A DNA stretch of 33,185 nt from a virus. The first letter of the stretch is position 1, and each line of letters opens with the position of its first letter. The stretch spans positions 1 through 33,185 of IMG/VR virus record IMGVR_UViG_3300047547_000092; one strand, written 5' to 3'. The notes beneath the pieces were generated by a model. That model had not been told where the DNA came from. It made no database searches and saw only the letters and a list, made by a program, of their open reading frames with translations. Below, piece by piece: positions 29,013 through 33,185 of this stretch. The position numbers and the translations under genes are program-made.

Positions 29013-30883
29013 CCTTCGCGCTTCGCCCCTATCAGGCTAATGCCTGCGATGCCGCGCTGGCGTGGCTTAGGCAGAGCGTGGACCCGGTGCTGATCGACGC
29101 GGCACCGGCGGCGGGTAAATCGTTCATGATTGCCCGCCTGGCCGCCGCGCTGCATGAAATAAGCGGGGGCAAGCGCGTGCTATGCCTTGCCCCCAATGCC
29201 GAACTGGTCAAACAAAACCACGAAAAATACCTGATGACCGGCGAGCCAGCAAGCATATTCAGCGCCAGCGCCGGGGCTAAATCCACGCGCCACGTTGTCG
29301 TATTCGGCACGCCGCTTACCGTAAAAAACGCTATCAGCCGCTTTTGCGCGCCGGGCGCTAACGGCTTTTGCGCGGTGATCGTCGATGAGGCGCACGGCCT
29401 GACGCCCACAATCCGCGAGGTTATCGACGCTATGCGCGATGCTAACCCTAACCTGCGGGTGATAGGCCTAAGCGGTACGCCCTACCGGCTGGGCAGCGGG
29501 TATATCTTTGCGCAATGGCCGGACGGCAAGGTCAACGGCGAGGATGTTGCCCGCGCGCCTTATTTCATGCGCTGCGCTTACCGCGTATCGGCCCGCGAGA
29601 TGCTGGACGGCGGTTTCATCACGCCGATGGTTATAGGCGCGACCGGGGCGGAGCACTATGATATTACCGGCATCGAACTTTTGCCGAACGGCACGTTAAA
29701 CCCGGAGACGGTCGAGCGGGCCTTCGTCGGCCACGGGCGCAAGACCGCCGCTATCGTTGCGGACGTGATCGAGAAAAGCCGCAACCGGCCCGGCGGCATT
29801 ATGTATTTCGCCGCGACCGTGCGCCATGCGGAGGAGGTATTTGCCAGCCTACCGCAAGCCGCCAGCGCGGTGATAACCGGCGAAGCCTGTAAACTGGGCG
29901 GCGGCGATATTGTCAGCCGCGACAGGGCGATAAAGCTATACCGCGCGGGCGAGATACGACACCTTGTCAGCGTCGGTACGCTCACCACAGGTTTTGACGT
30001 GAGCCACACCGAAACGATTGCCTTGCTGCGTTACACCGAAAGCGCGGCGCTGTTACAACAGATACTGGGCCGCGCTTGGCGCTTGCACCCCGATAAGGCA
30101 ACCAGCGTGCTGCTAGACTACGCGGAGAACGTCGAGCGCCATTTTCCGGACGGGGACATTTACAACCCGGTTATCAAGGCAGGGAAGGCGGCGGAGGGCG
30201 GGGAAGCCATCAAGGCCGAATGCCCGGAATGCGCCTATGAAAACGAATTCAGCTTGAACGGCGCATACGCCGATTATCAGCGCGATAAGCACGGGTATTG
30301 CCTAGATACTTTCGGCGAGCCGATCCAGACGGAATACGGCCCCATGCCCGCGCACTACGGGCGGCGATGCTTCGGGCTAACCCGCAGTGGGCCTAAAGGC
30401 GAGTACGAACGCTGCACCTATCGCTGGACGGGTAAGGAATGCCCGCATTGCGGCGAGAAAAACGATATTGCCGCGCGGTATTGCTACGTCTGCAAAGGCG
30501 AGATTGTGGACCCTAACGACAAGCTCGTTTCGGATTTCAAGGCAATGAAGCGCGACCCCAGCCGCCCGCAAACGGACGAGGTGCTATCGGTGCAATACAG
30601 GCCGGGGGTTAGCGCCAAGGGCAATGAGACTATCCGCGCCGATTGGACAACGCCTTACCGTACCTTTTCGACGTGGGTGCAGCCCGAGGCCACGCACAGC
30701 CGGGGTATGCGGGAATATGCGCTGTTCGCGGCGGCAACGGATAACGGCACGATCAGGCCGGGGACGGTCACGTACCAAAAGGATGAGGCCAGCGGCTTCT
30801 TTCGGATACTGGCCTATGACAGGCCCGCCGATGCCTTGCCGGAGCATTTACAGGAACGGGAGCCGCGCCGCCATGCAGCTTAA
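29009..30883 (+). CDS. DEAH-box SF2 helicase with C-terminal zinc ribbons
   Basis: 624 aa from ATG 29009 (MTFALRPYQANACDAAL), which overlaps the methyltransferase stop; translation upstream of this point in the same frame lies inside the methyltransferase gene. Walker A APAAGKS (32-38), DEAH at 126-129, SGTPYR as motif III, 'TTGFDVSHTE' (motif V) and QILGRAWR at 351-358 (motif VI). The C-terminal ~220 residues carry cysteine pairs C405/C408, C454, C469 and C478/C481/C492/C495 (CPHC..., CYVC), which probably form zinc ribbons for DNA binding. Probably a repair or replication helicase of the Res/XPB class, followed by a nuclease. Confidence 0.85.
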   Translation: MTFALRPYQANACDAALAWLRQSVDPVLIDAAPAAGKSFMIARLAAALHEISGGKRVLCLAPNAELVKQNHEKYLMTGEPASIFSASAGAKSTRHVVVFGTPLTVKNAISRFCAPGANGFCAVIVDEAHGLTPTIREVIDAMRDANPNLRVIGLSGTPYRLGSGYIFAQWPDGKVNGEDVARAPYFMRCAYRVSAREMLDGGFITPMVIGATGAEHYDITGIELLPNGTLNPETVERAFVGHGRKTAAIVADVIEKSRNRPGGIMYFAATVRHAEEVFASLPQAASAVITGEACKLGGGDIVSRDRAIKLYRAGEIRHLVSVGTLTTGFDVSHTETIALLRYTESAALLQQILGRAWRLHPDKATSVLLDYAENVERHFPDGDIYNPVIKAGKAAEGGEAIKAECPECAYENEFSLNGAYADYQRDKHGYCLDTFGEPIQTEYGPMPAHYGRRCFGLTRSGPKGEYERCTYRWTGKECPHCGEKNDIAARYCYVCKGEIVDPNDKLVSDFKAMKRDPSRPQTDEVLSVQYRPGVSAKGNETIRADWTTPYRTFSTWVQPEATHSRGMREYALFAAATDNGTIRPGTVTYQKDEASGFFRILAYDRPADALPEHLQEREPRRHAA

Positions 30884-31286
30884 CGGCTTGCCCTACCCGG
30901 TGCTCGGGGACACGGCCTTTCGCGGCAAATGCCCGAAAGAGGATATAGAGCAGATATCATTTTTTAACCGCCTGCGCCGCGAGTACCCGGACAGCTATGG
31001 CCTGATCGCGCTGCACCCGCGCAATGAGGGGCTAAAGCGCGGCGGACAATTCAGCGCGGTGGTAAAGCACGCGGCGGAGGGTATGTCGAAGGGCGCGGCG
31101 GATATTATCATACCGGGGCGGCGCGCCTTTGTTTGCGAGCTGAAGCGCCGCGACCACACACAAAGCAATTGGCAGGAAGGCCAGCGGGAGTACCTGCAAG
31201 CCGCCTATAATGCGGGCGCGTTTGTCTGTGTGGCGCTAGGCGCGGAAGCCGCATGGGCCGCTTTCGAGATATGGGCCGCCGCCTAA
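30873..31286 (+). CDS. VRR-NUC-like PD-(D/E)xK nuclease
   Basis: 137 aa. ATG at 30873 lies inside the end of the helicase gene (11-nt overlap). Catalytic residues D77 (GAADIII) and E89-L-K91 (CELKRRD), preceded by an 'HPRNEG' strand and followed by the helix 'GQREYLQAAYNAGA', match the VRR nuclease order. Stand-alone VRR nucleases can cut branched DNA; here the target is not known. Its stop shares bases with the stop of the convergent DnaA-like gene. Confidence 0.8.
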   Translation: MQLNGLPYPVLGDTAFRGKCPKEDIEQISFFNRLRREYPDSYGLIALHPRNEGLKRGGQFSAVVKHAAEGMSKGAADIIIPGRRAFVCELKRRDHTQSNWQEGQREYLQAAYNAGAFVCVALGAEAAWAAFEIWAAA

Positions 31287-31783
31287 GCGGCGCGGGCTTC
31301 CGCAAGGCGCGCTAACATAGCGTTGCTCGCATCCGCCATGCTATTTTGCGCCCGCTTGCCGCTCTCGGTATCATCGATGTTGCGGGGCTTTTGGGGCGCG
31401 GGCTTAGGCGCGGGGAATAGCGTTGCCAGTATTTGCGGCGGATAGGGGCGGGGCTTTTCCGGTGCGGCGGGTTCGGGCGCGCGCCATACCATAGTTGCCG
31501 GGGCAAGGCGCGGCGCGGCGAGGTGGCCCGCAACATATTCAGCGAGCGCCGGGTTATCGGCGATCATCCGCTGGGCGCGCTCGTGCTGGTTGATGATGGT
31601 GGTGTGGTCGCGCCCGCCTAGGCGCTTGCCGATAGCCGGGTAGGACATGCCGTAGTGCTCGCGCATGATATATGTCGCGATAGATCGCGCATCGACCAGG
31701 ATGGCGCGGCGCTCGCGCCCTATCATGCCGATAGGCGTAACGCAAAAACGCCGTGCGACAGCTTGGATAACCGCAAGGCTCAT
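31283..31783 (-). CDS. DnaA domain IV-only protein with Pro-rich tail
   Basis: 166 aa from ATG 31783 (MSLAVIQAVARRF), 1 nt after the upstream stop (TGATATG). Residues ~10-75 match the DnaA domain IV DNA-binding helices: 'RRFCVTPIGMIGRERRA', 'ARSIATYIMREHYGMSYPAIG' and the signature GGRDHTT at 56-62. There is no AAA+ domain, so it cannot form an initiator filament. The C-terminus is rich in Pro/Ala. It probably binds DnaA-box-like DNA, either as a host-control or phage-origin factor. Co-transcribed with the methyltransferase, membrane peptide and HTH gene. Confidence 0.85.
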   Translation of the reverse strand: MSLAVIQAVARRFCVTPIGMIGRERRAILVDARSIATYIMREHYGMSYPAIGKRLGGRDHTTIINQHERAQRMIADNPALAEYVAGHLAAPRLAPATMVWRAPEPAAPEKPRPYPPQILATLFPAPKPAPQKPRNIDDTESGKRAQNSMADASNAMLARLAEARAA

Positions 31784-31784
31784 A

Positions 31785-32699
31785 TCAGCACCACCCCGGC
31801 GGCAGATCATCATCATTGCGCGGCGGCAATTCTGCGGCCTCCCATTCTTGAGCAGTGAGGCTCGACAAGATTGCATTGCCGATCAGTTCGGGAATTTGGG
31901 GAACTACGGCGTTTCCAAGGGCTTTAAGTCTGTGTGCCCGGTCGGGAACCCCATTAGCCACTCGACCCACGTTGGGTTCAACGCACCAGAAGTCTCGGAT
32001 ACTACCTGCGAAAGCATCAATTGCTTGCCGATCGATGCGCGGCGCTTGATCGCTGGCGAGGAAAGATTCCCCCTGTCCCTGTTGTCTGATGCTGATGGGG
32101 TGGGCCATAGTATTCGGCCCACTACCGTTTCTAAATTGGGAAACCGTGCGGACCATGCTGATTGCGGCGTGATCGTCGCAGCCATTGCGCTGCATGAGCG
32201 GGGCGTAGGCAATAATCCAGACTCTATCCCGTCTGTGAGGTGCGCCAACGTAGGAAGCTGGTATGCAATGCCATTCCGCATCATACCCGAGCGAGGCCAA
32301 GGTTCCGAGAACCGCATCCAGCCCTCTAGAAAGCAGCGCGCCGACGTTCTCCAGGATGATGTATTCTGGTCCCAATTCGCCAACAAGACGTGCGATTTCA
32401 TAGAACAGCCCGCTGCGCTCTCCAGCCAATCCGGCCCCAAGTCCTGCAAAGCTGATGTCCTGACATGGGAACCCGCCGCAGATGATATCAACGGCAATTC
32501 CATCGGCAGCAAGTCGTTCTGCGGTAAGGGTTCGCACATCGTCATAGCAGGGGACGTTGGGCCAGTGCTTGGCGAGGATTTTGCGAGGGAACGCTTCAAT
32601 TTCGCAGAACGCGACTGTTTCGAAGCCGCCCGTTCTTTCAAGGCCAAGGCTAAACCCTCCTATGCCGGAAAACAGATCAAGGACGCGGAGCTTGTCCAT
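31785..32699 (-). CDS. C5-cytosine DNA methyltransferase
   Basis: 304 aa with the full motif order: I (D8-LFSGIGGFS), IV (GGFPCQ, catalytic C79), VI (E117-N-V), VIII (HRRDRVWI, ~155-162), and IX-X (HRLKALGNAVVPQ). A short target-recognition region of ~85 residues separates VIII from IX, so the recognised site cannot be stated. ATG at 32699 directly follows the stop of the 28-aa gene, with a Shine-Dalgarno GGGGGGAG just before. No matching restriction enzyme is visible, so a protective role is more likely than a restriction-modification pair. Confidence 0.92.
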   Translation of the reverse strand: MDKLRVLDLFSGIGGFSLGLERTGGFETVAFCEIEAFPRKILAKHWPNVPCYDDVRTLTAERLAADGIAVDIICGGFPCQDISFAGLGAGLAGERSGLFYEIARLVGELGPEYIILENVGALLSRGLDAVLGTLASLGYDAEWHCIPASYVGAPHRRDRVWIIAYAPLMQRNGCDDHAAISMVRTVSQFRNGSGPNTMAHPISIRQQGQGESFLASDQAPRIDRQAIDAFAGSIRDFWCVEPNVGRVANGVPDRAHRLKALGNAVVPQIPELIGNAILSSLTAQEWEAAELPPRNDDDLPPGWC

Positions 32700-32786
32700 C
32701 TACTCCCCCCTCCACGCAGCATAAACCATTACCGCCAGCGCGGCGCAGATCAGCGTGACGCCGATGCAGATCAGGGGCGCACTCAT
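32700..32786 (-). CDS. 28-aa single-span membrane peptide
   Basis: ATG at 32786 overlaps the HTH stop (ATGA), with a very strong Shine-Dalgarno (AGGGGAGG) ~3 nt upstream. It encodes 28 residues: MSAPLICIGVTLICAALAVM, then a short charged end (WRGE), and stops at TAG directly before the methyltransferase ATG. Residues ~5-23 are a hydrophobic span with one or two Cys. It could be a membrane effector such as an exclusion or regulatory peptide. It is too small to assign by family. Confidence 0.68.
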   Translation of the reverse strand: MSAPLICIGVTLICAALAVMVYAAWRGE

Positions 32787-32980
32787 GCGTCCTCCCCTAT
32801 GCCGTAAAAGTCATTCGCCGTAACCTGCCCGCCGGTCTTGATATAGATCAAGCCCATTAAATCCTTACCCGGTATCTGCCCGTTGCGGATACGGTGGACG
32901 TTAGGCTGGCTGGTGCCGATAAGCGCGGCGAAAGCCGTTTCGGTGATGCCGTTGCGGGCGAGATATTGGTCCAAAGTCAT
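32783..32980 (-). CDS. 65-aa HTH regulator
   Basis: Residues ~10-40 (NGITETAFAALIGTSQPNVH) form a Cro/CI-type HTH, followed by 'GGQVTANDFYG', as in small phage repressors. Its -10 element ends 6 nt before its ATG, so its mRNA is predicted to be leaderless. It faces a second strong promoter driving the rightward gene and probably controls both. It is the first gene of the operon with the membrane peptide, methyltransferase and DnaA-IV protein. Confidence 0.82.
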   Translation of the reverse strand: MTLDQYLARNGITETAFAALIGTSQPNVHRIRNGQIPGKDLMGLIYIKTGGQVTANDFYGIGEDA

Positions 32981-32985
32981 GCGGC

Positions 32986-33014
32986 CTTATAGCATAAGCC
33001 TTTTTTCGCGTCAA
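32986..33014 (-). promoter_or_regulatory. Leftward promoter of the HTH gene, likely leaderless
   Basis: Minus strand: -35 TTGACG (33009-33014), 17-bp spacer, -10 TATAAG (32986-32991). Five bases separate the -10 from the ATG at 32980, so transcription should start at or next to the A of ATG. Confidence 0.78.
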
Positions 33015-33028
33015 TACGAAAAAAGTAT
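33014..33028. promoter_or_regulatory. Candidate operator between divergent promoters
   Basis: Inverted repeat ATAC-GAAAAAA-GTAT lies between the two divergent promoters. Short 4-bp arms keep this tentative; a repressor there could switch both promoters. Confidence 0.35.
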
Positions 33029-33038
33029 AAAAAGCCCC

Positions 33039-33066
33039 TTGACGCTATATACATTGCTCGTATTAT
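33039..33066 (+). promoter_or_regulatory. Rightward promoter for the right-edge gene
   Basis: -35 TTGACG (33039-33044), 16-bp spacer, -10 TATTAT (33061-33066), close to the sigma-70 consensus; AAGGAA at 33081 and ATG at 33093 follow. Confidence 0.75.
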
Positions 33067-33092
33067 AGGGGCAACGAAACAAGGAACGACAC

Positions 33093-33185
33093 ATGAACGC
33101 CACCACCCAGACAAAATCATACTGCGAGAACTGCCGCCACTATGCCGGTGCAGGTCTTTGGTCTGCGCCTTGCCGGATGGGCGGC
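33093..33185 (+). CDS. Cysteine-containing small protein, partial (cut off at right edge)
   Basis: ATG at 33093 with AAGGAA 6 nt upstream. The 31 visible residues (MNATTQTKSYCENCRHY, later APCRMGG) show a CxxC pair and another Cys, so a zinc ribbon is possible. The gene runs off the right edge, and its product is unknown. It is driven by a strong promoter divergent to the HTH gene. Confidence 0.7.
   Translation, partial: MNATTQTKSYCENCRHYAGAGLWSAPCRMGG

Noticed and set aside
31785-32699. Restriction-modification pair with the C5 methyltransferase
   Set aside because: No adjacent restriction endonuclease gene: neighbours are a HTH regulator, a membrane peptide and a DnaA-IV protein. An orphan protective methyltransferase fits better.
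31665-32807. 380-residue plus-strand frame opposite the C5 methyltransferase
   Set aside because: Antisense to all conserved methyltransferase motifs and to the HTH/micro-gene operon; no start signal.
1-33185. Canonical DnaA boxes (TTATCCACA)
   Set aside because: No exact match was noticed when scanning by eye; near-matches such as TTATCCGCG fall inside coding regions. A computed search is needed before using box absence as evidence.

Overview
The window is a continuous stretch of a tailed-phage (or prophage) genome with siphovirus architecture. It carries a long tape measure protein, a tail tube, a tail terminator, a two-frame tail assembly chaperone, a P22-fold coat protein and a Terminase_6-type packaging motor. 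The DNA looks GC-rich (roughly 60% by eye) and Shine-Dalgarno sites are clear, which suggests a GC-rich proteobacterial host. An alphaproteobacterium is my best guess, but nothing here proves the host. No integrase, holin, endolysin, tRNA or CRISPR array is visible. Both window edges cut through genes, so the genome continues on both sides.

Layout. Positions 1-21273 form one leftward (minus-strand) late operon, read from high to low coordinates: three small early-late genes, small and large terminase, portal, a 61-aa protein, MuF-type minor head protein, scaffold, coat, a 59-aa protein, head-tail adaptors, tail terminator, tail tube, chaperone G and its -1 frameshift partner T, tape measure, then a run of tip and fibre genes that leaves the window at position 1. 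Almost every junction is a 1-4 nt start/stop overlap. Strong hairpins sit on both sides of the coat gene and after the tail tube gene. Positions 21274-21695 are an AT-rich, repeat-rich intergenic region with a candidate late promoter. Positions 21696-24181 hold a leftward Cro-like repressor/primase-helicase pair. A divergent control region with an 18-bp palindrome (24216-24233) separates it from the rightward block.

The rightward DNA-metabolism block (24290-31286) encodes a Sak4-like ATPase, an SSB-like protein with an acidic tail, a YqaJ exonuclease, a SNF2-type helicase, an N4/N6 DNA methyltransferase, a DEAH helicase with zinc ribbons and a VRR-type nuclease. It runs head-on, with shared stop bases, into a leftward regulatory operon (31283-32980): a HTH repressor with a predicted leaderless promoter, a 28-aa membrane peptide, a C5-cytosine methyltransferase and a protein made of DnaA domain IV alone. 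A second strong promoter drives a rightward cysteine-containing gene that leaves the window at its right edge.

The points most worth a second look are the slippery heptamer joining G and T, the eight-copy repeat array in the tape measure, a mosaic gene made by a 74-bp duplication whose other half matches the primase C-terminus, the coupled helicase-methyltransferase-helicase-nuclease cassette, the DnaA-domain-IV-only protein and the 28-aa membrane peptide.
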